DNA of 64,000 nt from Mycetocola_A sp015752285 (GTDB lineage Bacteria; Actinomycetota; Actinomycetes; Actinomycetales; Microbacteriaceae), in the NCBI RefSeq assembly GCF_015752285.1, contig NZ_JADOUY010000006.1, positions 62,001 to 126,000 of the forward strand. Direction: 5' to 3'. The notes beneath the pieces are model-generated. The model searched no databases and was not told the DNA's origin. It was given only the letters and a program-made list of their open reading frames with translations. This document shows positions 10,102 to 18,028 of this stretch, piece after piece. A program made the translations under genes and the position numbers. Each line of letters opens with the position of its first letter. Position 1 is the stretch's first letter.

Positions 10102-10998
10102 ATGTCTGTTCAGCTTGGTCAGTATCCTCCGGCACGACAGGTGATCGTTCACCTCAGCGACACCCATTTTCTCGCCGGCGGCGCTCTCCTCCACGGCGGC
10201 GTCACGACGGAGTCGAACCTGGAACGGGCCCTCATGCAGGTCGAGGCGACCGGCATCCGCCCGTCTGCTCTGGTCTTCACCGGCGACCTCACCGACCTCG
10301 GCGAAACGGATGCATACGCGCGGCTCCGCGAGCGCGTCGAGCCGGTCGCTGAGCGACTGGGTGCCGAGCTCATCTGGCTCATGGGCAACCATGACGAACG
10401 CGGGCCGATGCGTCGCGAACTGCTGCGGCAGGACGCATCCGATGGCCCCATCGATCAGGTCTGGGATCTCGGAGGCCTGCGGTTCATCGGACTCGATTCG
10501 AGCGTGCCTGGGTTCCACCACGGTGAGCTCGACGATGCCCAGCTGGAGTGGCTCGCCACCGAGCTGGCGACCCCGGCGGAGTTCGGAACCATTGTGGGCC
10601 TCCACCACCCCCCTGCGCCTGCACCTCAGCCCCTGTTCGATCTGCTCGAGCTCCGTGACCAGTCGCGGCTGGCGTCTGTGCTGGCCGGAACGGACGTTCG
10701 GGCCATTCTCGCCGGCCACCTCCACTATGCGATGCACGCGGCGTTCGCCGGCATCCCGGTGTCTGTCGCTGCAGCGACCTGTTACACGATGAACCTGTCG
10801 AACCCGTCCCGTGCCACCAACGGCATGAACGGCGGGCAGTCGTACAACCTCGTGCATGTGTACGACGACAGCATCACCCACGCGGTGGTGCCGATCGGGG
10901 ACTTCCAGACGGCAGACAACTTCACCGCTGAGTTCATCGCCGAGATGGAGGCGCTGAGCCCCGAACAGCGGGTGGAGGCGTTCTCCCGCAAGCGCTGA
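10102..10998 (+). CDS. Metallophosphoesterase, CpdA-like phosphodiesterase
   Basis: This 298-residue calcineurin-like phosphoesterase has the full two-metal motif set: Asp20-x-His22 in LSDTH, a GD pair near residue 60, GNHD at 95-98, the histidines of GLHHPP and the terminal GHLH. The class III cyclic-nucleotide phosphodiesterase subfamily (CpdA, Icc, M. tuberculosis Rv0805) fits length and motif spacing. These enzymes hydrolyse cyclic AMP and other phosphodiesters, so cyclic AMP is only the likeliest substrate. The protein appears cytosolic. It starts at a leaderless ATG. Confidence 0.82.
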   Translation: MSVQLGQYPPARQVIVHLSDTHFLAGGALLHGGVTTESNLERALMQVEATGIRPSALVFTGDLTDLGETDAYARLRERVEPVAERLGAELIWLMGNHDERGPMRRELLRQDASDGPIDQVWDLGGLRFIGLDSSVPGFHHGELDDAQLEWLATELATPAEFGTIVGLHHPPAPAPQPLFDLLELRDQSRLASVLAGTDVRAILAGHLHYAMHAAFAGIPVSVAAATCYTMNLSNPSRATNGMNGGQSYNLVHVYDDSITHAVVPIGDFQTADNFTAEFIAEMEALSPEQRVEAFSRKR

Positions 10999-11050
10999 AC
11001 CGTCACCCACCGTCGAGTCCGCAGTAGTGGCGCATAAGGCTTGAGTTTTT

Positions 11051-11642
11051 TCAACTGCTGCTCCGCTCTCGGTGAGCGGAGGACGAGAATCCTGCGCGCT
11101 CGGTGATGAACGGACGGCGATCCACGGACAGGTCGTCGCTGGTGACGCGCACCACTCGCCAGCCGTGCTCTTCGAACCGCTCCCGACGGGCGATATCGCT
11201 TCGGAACCTGCGCGGGTCCGTGCGGTGGTGTTTTCCCTATTCGAGGAGCACCATGCGCTCCGGGTAGGCGAGGTCCGGGGTTCCGAGCCAGGTACCGGAT
11301 GCTGAATCGATCGTCCGGTTGACGACCGGGTCTGGCATCACCTGCTCGATCAGGAGGAGCCGCAGGTGGGTCTCCGGTCTCGAACCGACGCCGGTGCAGA
11401 CGCGGCTTGCCGCCCATTCGAGGTTTCGACGTCCGCGCACGCCCGGTGACGATTCGACGGTGGCTCGGAGGTCGTCTCGGCTCAGCAGTGACGCGAGGTC
11501 CCAGGTCTCCACCGGGTCAACGACGGGCACGTCTGCTGCTGCCCACAGTTTTCGGCGGAGCGTGAACCGGTGGCCGGCGACGCCGCGGGCGCGGGGCGGC
11601 TGATGGCCGGGAAGGACGGTGACGAGCAGCCGGGCGTGCCAG
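11051..11642 (-). pseudogene. Broken DUF559-type gene (restriction-endonuclease-like fold), N-terminus lost and in-frame stop
   Basis: In one minus-strand frame, codons from about 11640 down to a TGA at 11051-11053 encode a recognisable C-terminal part of the actinobacterial DUF559 family. The order is HARLLVTVLP, then RRNLEWAASRV, then ETHLRLLLIEQ, then TPDLAYPERMVLLE, and after the break HHRTDPRRFRSDIARRERF and WRVVRVTSDDL. A TAG at 11237-11239 replaces the expected Tyr codon of the conserved EYEGDHHR segment and about one codon is missing there, removing catalytic-site residues. Upstream of 11640 the frame hits another stop and the N-terminus is not recognisable. Intact relatives are thought to be Vsr/MutH-fold nucleases. 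Confidence 0.72.
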
Positions 11643-11863
11643 CGCCTGGCTGGAGGCTACTCCCAGCCGGTAACCCGCATGTCCGCCATACTGGCTCGCC
11701 CACCCGAGTCGTCTGCCAGTCTGGCCACTCCCTGACCACCGCGGACGGAGTAAAGTCGGTGGAGTCCCGCCACAAGCAACGACAAGGCAATGGAGCCAGA
11801 GTGAGACTCATCACGCCCGCCAACCGCGGACTCGAGGTAGAACCACAGGAACAGGGGTCACAC

Positions 11864-13360
11864 GTGACGTCAGAGGGAAGAACCCGAACGGAGACCGACT
11901 CGCTCGGTTCCCTGGAAATCCCGGCAGACGCGTATTGGGGCATCCATACCGCGCGTGCGCTGGAGAACTTCCCGATTTCGAAGCGGCCCATCTCGGTCTA
12001 CCCGGCCCTCATCGTCGCACTCGCCGGCGTGAAGCAGGCCGCAGCCAGAACCAACGTCGATCTCGGCGTGCTCAGTGGCGAGAAGGGCGCGTACATCGAC
12101 CAGGCCTGCCAGAAGATCATCGACGGCGAGTTCCACGAGGAGTTCGTCGTCGGCGTGATCCAGGGCGGGGCGGGAACGTCGACCAACATGAACGCGAACG
12201 AGGTGATCACCAACATCGCTCTCGAGCTCGCCGGTCGCCCGAAAGGTGACTACGCCTACATCTCGCCGATCGATCACACGAACCGCAGCCAGTCGACGAA
12301 CGACGTCTACCCGACGGCGATCAAGATCGCACTGTCGTTCTCCTTGCAGACGCTTCTCGATGAACTGGCGCTCCTGCAGGATTCGTTCTCGCGCAAGTCG
12401 GCCGAATTCAGGCACGTGCTCAAGGTGGGCAGGACCCAGCTGCAGGATGCCGTACCGATGACGCTCGGCCAGGAATTCCACGGCTTCGCAACCACCCTCG
12501 GAGAAGACCATGCGCGCCTCACCGAAACCCGGTGGCTGCTCGCCGAGATCAACCTCGGTGCCACCGCGATCGGCACCGGCATCACGGCGGACCCGCGCTA
12601 CGCGGCGGCCGTGGTCGCCCACCTCAACCGGATCACCGGACTGACCTGCGAGACCGCGCCCGATCTGATCGAGTCGACGAGCGATGCCGGCGGGTTCATG
12701 TCGTTCAGCGGAACGCTCAAGCGGTCGGCGATCAAGCTGTCGAAGATCTGCAACGATCTGCGCCTGCTCTCCAGCGGACCGCAGGCCGGTTTCGGTGAGA
12801 TCAACCTGCCCCCGGTGCAGGCCGGCTCGAGCATCATGCCCGGAAAGGTGAATCCCGTCATCCCCGAGGTCGTGAACCAGGTGGCGTTCTCCGTCGTCGG
12901 GGCGGACATGACCGTCACCATGGCGGCGGAGGCCGGGCAGCTGCAGCTGAACGCCTTCGAGCCGGTGATCGCCCACTCGCTGTTGCAGAGCATCACCTGG
13001 ATGGCTCAGGCCTGCCACACGCTCCGCATCAACTGCATCGACGGGATCACCGCGAACGAAGAACGCCTCGAAACCATGGTCGGCTCGTCCGTCGGCGTCA
13101 TCACTGCGCTGACCCCGTTCATCGGCTACTCGGCCGCAGCGGCGCTGGCAAAGACGGCGTTGCTCACCCGGAGGAACATCGCCGACCTCGTCGTCGAGTC
13201 CGAGCTGATGACACGGGACGAGGTCACCCGTCAGCTGTCACCGGCCCGGCTGTCCGGGCTGGAGTCGATCACGACAGCCATCCCGATTCTCGACGGAACC
13301 GTCGAGGAGAGCCAGGACGGCGAGGTCCATACCAGCGTTGAGGGCAGTGGCCAGCCGTGA
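11864..13360 (+). CDS. aspA: Aspartate ammonia-lyase
   Basis: This 498-residue homotetrameric lyase of the aspartase/fumarase superfamily converts aspartate to fumarate and ammonia in the cytosol. The superfamily signature GSSIMPGKVNP is at 321-331 and supplies the flexible catalytic serine loop. GTSTNMNANEV (104-114) and SPIDHTNRSQSTND are conserved substrate-contact segments. PEVVNQV right after the signature favours aspartase over fumarase. The frame is open back to 11570, but GTG 11864 has AGGGG 8 nt upstream and gives the usual N-terminus. GTG 11801 is possible. The gene is convergent with the FAH-family gene, with a 9-nt gap. Confidence 0.87.
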   Translation: MTSEGRTRTETDSLGSLEIPADAYWGIHTARALENFPISKRPISVYPALIVALAGVKQAAARTNVDLGVLSGEKGAYIDQACQKIIDGEFHEEFVVGVIQGGAGTSTNMNANEVITNIALELAGRPKGDYAYISPIDHTNRSQSTNDVYPTAIKIALSFSLQTLLDELALLQDSFSRKSAEFRHVLKVGRTQLQDAVPMTLGQEFHGFATTLGEDHARLTETRWLLAEINLGATAIGTGITADPRYAAAVVAHLNRITGLTCETAPDLIESTSDAGGFMSFSGTLKRSAIKLSKICNDLRLLSSGPQAGFGEINLPPVQAGSSIMPGKVNPVIPEVVNQVAFSVVGADMTVTMAAEAGQLQLNAFEPVIAHSLLQSITWMAQACHTLRINCIDGITANEERLETMVGSSVGVITALTPFIGYSAAAALAKTALLTRRNIADLVVESELMTRDEVTRQLSPARLSGLESITTAIPILDGTVEESQDGEVHTSVEGSGQP

Positions 13361-13369
13361 CCGGTCAGG

Positions 13370-14251
13370 TCAGGTCATCCGGCAGTGGGTGGTGAGTTCG
13401 CCGAGTCCTTCGACGCTCACCGTCACTGTCGACCGGTCGCGCAAGAACACCTGAGGGTCGCGGGAGTACCCGGCCCCGCCCGGGCTCCCGGTCGAGATGA
13501 GAGTACCGGGCTGCAGCGTTGCCGAGCGTGAGAGGTACGAAATCAGGGTCGGCACCGACCGGATCATCATCGCTGTCGACGAGTCCTGCATGAGATGACC
13601 GTCGAGCACGGTGGTGATGTGCAGGTTCTGCGGATCAGACACTTCATCCCGCGTCACGACAACGGGACCGGTCGGGGTGAAGCCGTCGAAGGACTTGCAG
13701 CGTGACCACTGCGCTTCGGAGTACTGGATGTCGCGGGCGGTGATGTCGTTGACGACCGTGTATCCGAAGACGTAGTCGAGAGCATCCTCCACCGAGACGT
13801 TCTTCGCTGGCCTGCCGATGATCACGCCCAGCTCAGCCTCGTAGTCGATCGATTCGCTGAGCGACCGCGGCCAGCTCGTCGTCCCGTCGTGCCCGGCAAG
13901 CGAGTTCGGCCAGAGGGAGAACACCGTCGGTGCCGAATCGGCCTTGAGGTTCAATTCCGCCGAGTGGGCGGAATAGTTGAGACCGATGGCGATGATCTGC
14001 GGCGGACGAAGAACAGCGGATGCGTGCCGCAGGTCCGTGAGCGGGGTGAGGCCGACACCGGATGAGACGGCAGCATGAGCCATGGTCCTGATGCGGGCGA
14101 GTTCGTCGTCGCCTCGCTCGATCAGCTGCTGGAGTGTCTCGGGGGCGTCATCGAGGATCTCATCGAGAAAAAGTGCTCCGCTCCCGTCCACGATCGCCAG
14201 GCGGACAGGGGAGCCGGGGTTCTCCTCGTCGAGAAGGTGTGCGAATCTCAC
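13370..14251 (-). CDS. Fumarylacetoacetate hydrolase (FAH) family protein
   Basis: This 293-residue protein has an N-terminal cap and a C-terminal FAH catalytic domain. The metal site of the family is seen as YEAELGVIIG (Glu-x-Glu) and VNDITARDIQ (Asp). The segment LISTGSPGGAGYSRDP replaces the usual TGTPAGVG-like turn. Family members hydrolyse, decarboxylate or isomerise 2-oxo acids such as 2-hydroxyhepta-2,4-dienedioate or acylpyruvates, so the substrate is open. It starts at a GTG located 6 nt after a TAGCCT box. A transporter/aldolase cluster lies 1.5 kb away, but no operon link is visible. Confidence 0.82.
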   Translation of the reverse strand: MRFAHLLDEENPGSPVRLAIVDGSGALFLDEILDDAPETLQQLIERGDDELARIRTMAHAAVSSGVGLTPLTDLRHASAVLRPPQIIAIGLNYSAHSAELNLKADSAPTVFSLWPNSLAGHDGTTSWPRSLSESIDYEAELGVIIGRPAKNVSVEDALDYVFGYTVVNDITARDIQYSEAQWSRCKSFDGFTPTGPVVVTRDEVSDPQNLHITTVLDGHLMQDSSTAMMIRSVPTLISYLSRSATLQPGTLISTGSPGGAGYSRDPQVFLRDRSTVTVSVEGLGELTTHCRMT

Positions 14252-14263
14252 CCTCCTAGGCTA
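14252..14263 (-). promoter_or_regulatory. Leaderless -10 element of the FAH-family gene
   Basis: TAGCCT on the minus strand (14263 to 14258), 6 nt, then GTG at 14251. Confidence 0.5.
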
Positions 14264-14310
14264 GCCGACCTCTCGTTTGCAAGCAGACCGCGCGAATGAC
14301 GGCCAGCCAG

Positions 14311-14322
14311 TACTCTGATCGG
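14311..14322 (+). promoter_or_regulatory. Leaderless -10 element of the PrsW-type protease gene
   Basis: TACTCT at 14311-14316, 6 nt, then ATG at 14323. It supports the shorter start of the protease gene over the ATG at 14296. Confidence 0.5.
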
Positions 14323-15543
14323 ATGTCGTCTTCGCCGCACGGATACCCCTCCCAACCGGTCGATCCCCGGAGCCCGCAGCCGCACGTCTACCCGCAGCCG
14401 GTCCACGCTCCGCAGCCCGCACAGCCGGTCTGGTCGGAGCCGGTCCGCCGCACGTCGGCTCCGGCCATCCTCGGGGCGATCGGAGTCGGCATCCTGGGCT
14501 TCGTGCTGCTCGCCGTCTTCGGCTACCTGGTGGTGTTCATCGGACCCGGCGCTGTCACCGTCGGTTTCCTGGCGGCCCTTGTCCCGCTCGTCGTCGTGCT
14601 CGCCGCGATCGCCTGGATCGACCGGTGGGAGCCGGAGCCCCGACTCGCCTTGCTGTTCGCCTTCCTTTGGGGTGCAGCGGCATCTGTCGCCATCGCCCTG
14701 CTCGTCGACCTCGGGGTCCAGGTCGCCGCGCTGGTCGCAACAGGGGAAGGGTCAGGGGTCTTCCTCCAGGCCGTCGTCCAGGCACCGATCGTCGAAGAGA
14801 CGGCCAAGGCTGCTGGTGTCGTTCTGCTCTACCTGGTGGCACGCAAGCACTTCGACGGACCGGTCGACGGTCTCGTCTACGCGGCGGTGATCGCGGCCGG
14901 GTTCGCGTTCACCGAGAACATCCAATACTTCGCCCTGGCACTGGCCGAGGGTGGGCTCGGAGACCTGGGAGCGACCTTCTTCATGCGCGCGATCGTGTCA
15001 CCGTTCGCCCACGTGACCTTCACCGCTCTGACCGGTCTCGCCCTCGGCCTTGCCGCCAGGCGTCACGTCGGCGTCGGCGCCGTCGGCTACGCCATCGTCG
15101 GGCTTCTCGGTGCGATCGTCCTCCACGCGTTGTGGAACGGCGCCTCTTTCTTCGCCAGCACCCTCGAGTCGTTCGCGACCTACTTCCTGATCGTTCAGGT
15201 CCCGATCTTTCTCGCACTCATCGTGATCACCGTGCTCGTGCGGCGGCATGAGGTCCGGCTGACCGAGGCGCGCCTGAGCGAATACGCCGCGGCAGGCTGG
15301 TTCACGCCTGCCGAGGTGCAGATGCTGGCCTCGTGGCCCGGCCGTCGGCGTGCGCGGGCCTGGGCACGCACGCTCCCAGGAAATCGTGCAGGCGCGATGA
15401 AGGCGTTCACTCGGGATGCCACGCGCCTGGCTTTGACGAGGCAGCGCATGATCACCGGCAGGAATGAGCTCGTCCACCGAGCGACGGAGAACGACCTGCT
15501 CGCGGCCGTGACGTCGGCGCGGCGACAGGTTCTCGGCCTGTAG
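14323..15543 (+). CDS. PrsW-family intramembrane metalloprotease
   Basis: This 406-residue integral membrane protein starts with a Pro/Gln-rich cytoplasmic tail, followed by about eight hydrophobic helices and a basic C-terminal tail. The PrsW motifs are present: EETAKA (EExxK) just before a helix near residue 157, FxxTENIQYF in the next helices, and HALWNG near the end of the membrane domain. Bacillus PrsW performs site-1 cleavage of an anti-sigma factor. Whether this protein is an active regulator protease is inferred from the conserved motifs. The start ATG 14323 is set by a leaderless -10. Confidence 0.83.
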   Translation: MSSSPHGYPSQPVDPRSPQPHVYPQPVHAPQPAQPVWSEPVRRTSAPAILGAIGVGILGFVLLAVFGYLVVFIGPGAVTVGFLAALVPLVVVLAAIAWIDRWEPEPRLALLFAFLWGAAASVAIALLVDLGVQVAALVATGEGSGVFLQAVVQAPIVEETAKAAGVVLLYLVARKHFDGPVDGLVYAAVIAAGFAFTENIQYFALALAEGGLGDLGATFFMRAIVSPFAHVTFTALTGLALGLAARRHVGVGAVGYAIVGLLGAIVLHALWNGASFFASTLESFATYFLIVQVPIFLALIVITVLVRRHEVRLTEARLSEYAAAGWFTPAEVQMLASWPGRRRARAWARTLPGNRAGAMKAFTRDATRLALTRQRMITGRNELVHRATENDLLAAVTSARRQVLGL

Positions 15544-15671
15544 GCCGACAGGCGCCAGCAGCCGCACTTCCCGCCTGCGAGCCACCGTGATTTGTGGCCC
15601 GGCGCCTCCCCGGCACGCTCTGACGCGACGGCTCGCTGATAACTGTTCGGTCTCGAACATCGGATCCGTCC

Positions 15672-15700
15672 TTGACAATCGCGGTGTAATCGATTTCACT
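15672..15700 (+). promoter_or_regulatory. Promoter of the GntR-TctCBA-aldolase operon
   Basis: TTGACA at 15672-15677 is a perfect -35. It is followed by 17 nt and TTCACT at 15695-15700. The predicted start of transcription (about 15707) falls within the palindromic operator at 15704-15717. Confidence 0.55.
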
Positions 15701-15703
15701 GTG

Positions 15704-15717
15704 AACTGTTAACAGTT
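15704..15717. promoter_or_regulatory. Palindromic operator, probably bound by the adjacent GntR regulator
   Basis: AACTGTTAACAGTT is a perfect 14-bp palindrome covering the predicted transcription start, an ideal place for repression. An isolated half site, AACTGTT, lies at 15641-15647. Autoregulation by the downstream FCD-type regulator is inferred from position. Confidence 0.6.
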
Positions 15718-15733
15718 AACGGAGTGAGACAAC

Positions 15734-16426
15734 GTGGTTTCAGACATTGCACCTGTACGGGCCGAGGCTCTCGGCACGCTCGTCGCGAAGCAGTTGCGCG
15801 ATCGAATCGTGCGGGGTGAATTCGCCCCGGGCATCCACCTCGCCGAAGACACCCTTGCTGAACAGTTCAACGTCAGCAGGGGACCGGTCCGCGACGCTCT
15901 TCAGCGGCTCCAGGCCGAAGGGCTGGTCGAGTCGCGGCGCCGCAAGATCTTCACGCTGGAGCTCAGCCCTGACGACATCCGGGATCAGTATGCGCTGCGC
16001 GAGGCGGTCGAAACTCTCGCCGTACGGCTGGCGATCGAGCGAGCGACGCCTGAGCAGTGGGATCAGGGCCGGGTCTTCGTCGAGCGGATGCGGGTCGCCG
16101 CGCGCTCCGAAGACCATGATGCCTTCGCCCGCGCGGATACTGCTTTCCACTCCTACACGTTTGCACTGGCCAGGCACCGCAGGCTCGAAGCGGTCTGGCA
16201 GCAGTCCGAACCCATTCTCACCGCCCTCCTCGAGTTCACGGTCCAGGTCGACACCGATCTCGAGGCATCCGCTGAGGACCACGCCGAACTTCTCGACCTC
16301 ATGTCCTCCGGGCACATCGGTCGCTCTGTCGAAGAAGTCAGCGCCCACATCCACCGTTCCTGCGAGCGAATGGTTTCGTCCTATCGCCTCGCCGTCACTC
16401 GCCAGCAGAATCCCGCTGCCGGCTAG
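15734..16426 (+). CDS. GntR family transcriptional regulator, FCD (FadR) subfamily
   Basis: This 230-residue regulator has an N-terminal winged helix (about residues 10-75, recognition region DTLAEQFNVSRGPVRDAL). Its C-terminal all-helical FCD domain (about 85-215) normally binds a carboxylate metabolite through a metal site. It starts at GTG 15734, with GGAG about 8 nt upstream. It leads an operon with a TctCBA tricarboxylate-type transporter and a DapA-superfamily enzyme. It therefore probably represses the cluster until its organic-acid substrate appears. Confidence 0.88.
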   Translation: MVSDIAPVRAEALGTLVAKQLRDRIVRGEFAPGIHLAEDTLAEQFNVSRGPVRDALQRLQAEGLVESRRRKIFTLELSPDDIRDQYALREAVETLAVRLAIERATPEQWDQGRVFVERMRVAARSEDHDAFARADTAFHSYTFALARHRRLEAVWQQSEPILTALLEFTVQVDTDLEASAEDHAELLDLMSSGHIGRSVEEVSAHIHRSCERMVSSYRLAVTRQQNPAAG

Positions 16427-16468
16427 CACCTGGCAGCATTTCGCTGCCGTCCCAATGAAAGGTAAACC

Positions 16469-17467
16469 GTGTCCTCCCAACTAGTCCGAAACACCGTCGT
16501 TCGACGCACGTTGGCCATTGCAGTGAGCGCCGGCATCGCCGTCGCAGGCCTGTCGGCTTGTTCCTCTCCCGCCGCTCCGACCGATTCCGGCGAGAACGCC
16601 AGTGAGACGAGCTTCCCCGAGAAAGACATCAACTTCATCGTCCAGGCTGCGGCCGGTGGCGGCTCCGACCTGTCGTCCCGAGCGCTCGCCGCCGAACTCG
16701 AAGAATCCCTCGGCGTCAGCATCGTCGTCGAGAACCGGCCGGGGGCATCCGGCTCGACTGCCATGCAATACGTTGCAGGCGCAAACGCGGACGGGTACAC
16801 CATCGGGTTCGTGCCGGTCGAGATCTCGATGCTCGAACACCTGGGCTTCGACGTACAGCCGGACGACTACGATTTCCTCGGCCAGATCATGTTCAGTCCC
16901 GGCGTGATCGCCGTGCCGGCCGACAGCCCGTATGAGACGCTCGACGACCTGATCGATGCCTCGAAGGACGAGGCCATCACCGTCGCCAACTCGGGCGCAG
17001 GCTCGGTCTGGGAAGCAGCCACGCTCGCCCTCGCAGACGACGCCGACGCCGACCTCACGCCCGTGCCGTTCGACGGCGGAGCCCCGGCCGTCGCCGCTGC
17101 TCTCGGCTCGCAGGTCGACGCGGTTGTCGCTGGAGCCGGCGAGACCGCTCAGGCACACGCAGACGGAACGCTCCGTGTCCTCGCCCTGTTCAACGACGAA
17201 GAGCACCCGATGCTCGAGGACGTCCCGACGGCTGAGAGTGAGGGCTACGACGTGCTCTTCGGCGGGTGGGGCGGCGTCTACGCTCCCGCTGGGCTGCCAG
17301 ACGACGTGAAGAAGGTGCTGACGGATGCCATCGAAGAGGGCGCCCAGTCTGACAGCTTCGCCGACACCATCACCCCGAGCGGTGCCCTGACCGTGTACAA
17401 GACGCCGGACGAGTTCACCGAGTTCGTGAACTCGGAATCCGATCGTTTCAGCACCCTCCTCAAGTAG
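16469..17467 (+). CDS. tctC: Tripartite tricarboxylate transporter substrate-binding lipoprotein (Bug family)
   Basis: This 332-residue extracytoplasmic receptor has a lipoprotein signal peptide with lipobox LSAC and lipidated Cys31. The mature domain shows the Bug-family pattern: INFIVQAAAGGGSD at the start of the fold, ENRPGASG near residue 90, and a terminal helix. Bug proteins capture carboxylates (citrate, tartrate, dicarboxylates, aromatic acids) for a TctAB permease, and the ligand cannot be predicted. The start is GTG 16469 with AAAGG 7-8 nt upstream. It is followed 3 nt later by tctB. Confidence 0.9.
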   Translation: MSSQLVRNTVVRRTLAIAVSAGIAVAGLSACSSPAAPTDSGENASETSFPEKDINFIVQAAAGGGSDLSSRALAAELEESLGVSIVVENRPGASGSTAMQYVAGANADGYTIGFVPVEISMLEHLGFDVQPDDYDFLGQIMFSPGVIAVPADSPYETLDDLIDASKDEAITVANSGAGSVWEAATLALADDADADLTPVPFDGGAPAVAAALGSQVDAVVAGAGETAQAHADGTLRVLALFNDEEHPMLEDVPTAESEGYDVLFGGWGGVYAPAGLPDDVKKVLTDAIEEGAQSDSFADTITPSGALTVYKTPDEFTEFVNSESDRFSTLLK

Positions 17468-17470
17468 GCG

Positions 17471-18028
17471 ATGACACCGATGCACGCACGCCGTCGCGCT
17501 AAGGCCACCCCGACCGTCGTTCCGGCGGCCGGGGTGGCCGGGGCGCCTTCCGCAGCCGACGTCGAGCCTGAACGTGCCGCGCCGTCCTCGCGCAGGCTCG
17601 AGGTCATCACGGCGTCCGTGACGCTCGGTGCGAGTGTGGCAGGATTCGCACTCGCGCAGGCAATCGAACTTCGGACGGAGACCGGGGGAGTAGACCCCCG
17701 GTTCTGGCCAACGGTCCTCTCGATTCTCGGCGGAGCGCTGTCCATCGCACTCCTGTTGATTGCCATCGTCCGCCCGCCATTCGATCGTTCCGACCTGGAG
17801 ACCAGCAACCGGCAGGGCTGGATGCGACTCGGTGCCTCATTGATCAGCGCCGTTCTCTTCGTCGCGCTCTGGCAACTCACCGGGTACCTCGTCGCCACGC
17901 CGCTCTTCCTGGCGGCGCTGCTGCTGATCTTCGGAGGTCGCGGCTGGAAGACCCTGGTGCTGTTCCCGGTGATCACCACCGCGCTGACGTACCTGCTGTT
18001 CCACTCATTGCTCAAGGTGCCACTATGA
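17471..18028 (+). CDS. tctB: Tripartite tricarboxylate transporter small membrane subunit
   Basis: This 185-residue protein has a 45-residue cytoplasmic N-terminal extension and four hydrophobic helices, the expected size and topology of the TctB small permease subunit. The segment GGVDPRFWPTVLSILGGAL in the first half is typical of TctB. It starts 3 nt after tctC (an ATG at 17480 is also possible) and overlaps tctA by 4 nt (ATGA), so it is clearly part of the transporter operon. Confidence 0.85.
   Translation: MTPMHARRRAKATPTVVPAAGVAGAPSAADVEPERAAPSSRRLEVITASVTLGASVAGFALAQAIELRTETGGVDPRFWPTVLSILGGALSIALLLIAIVRPPFDRSDLETSNRQGWMRLGASLISAVLFVALWQLTGYLVATPLFLAALLLIFGGRGWKTLVLFPVITTALTYLLFHSLLKVPL

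Noticed and set aside
9595..11010. 471-codon minus-strand frame across the purine permease end and the phosphodiesterase gene
   Set aside because: It is a shadow of two well-supported plus-strand genes with no recognisable domain.
11570..11863. 98-codon N-terminal extension of the aspartase frame
   Set aside because: The residues do not resemble the family, the first part overlaps the remnant gene, and GTG 11864 has a good ribosome-binding site.
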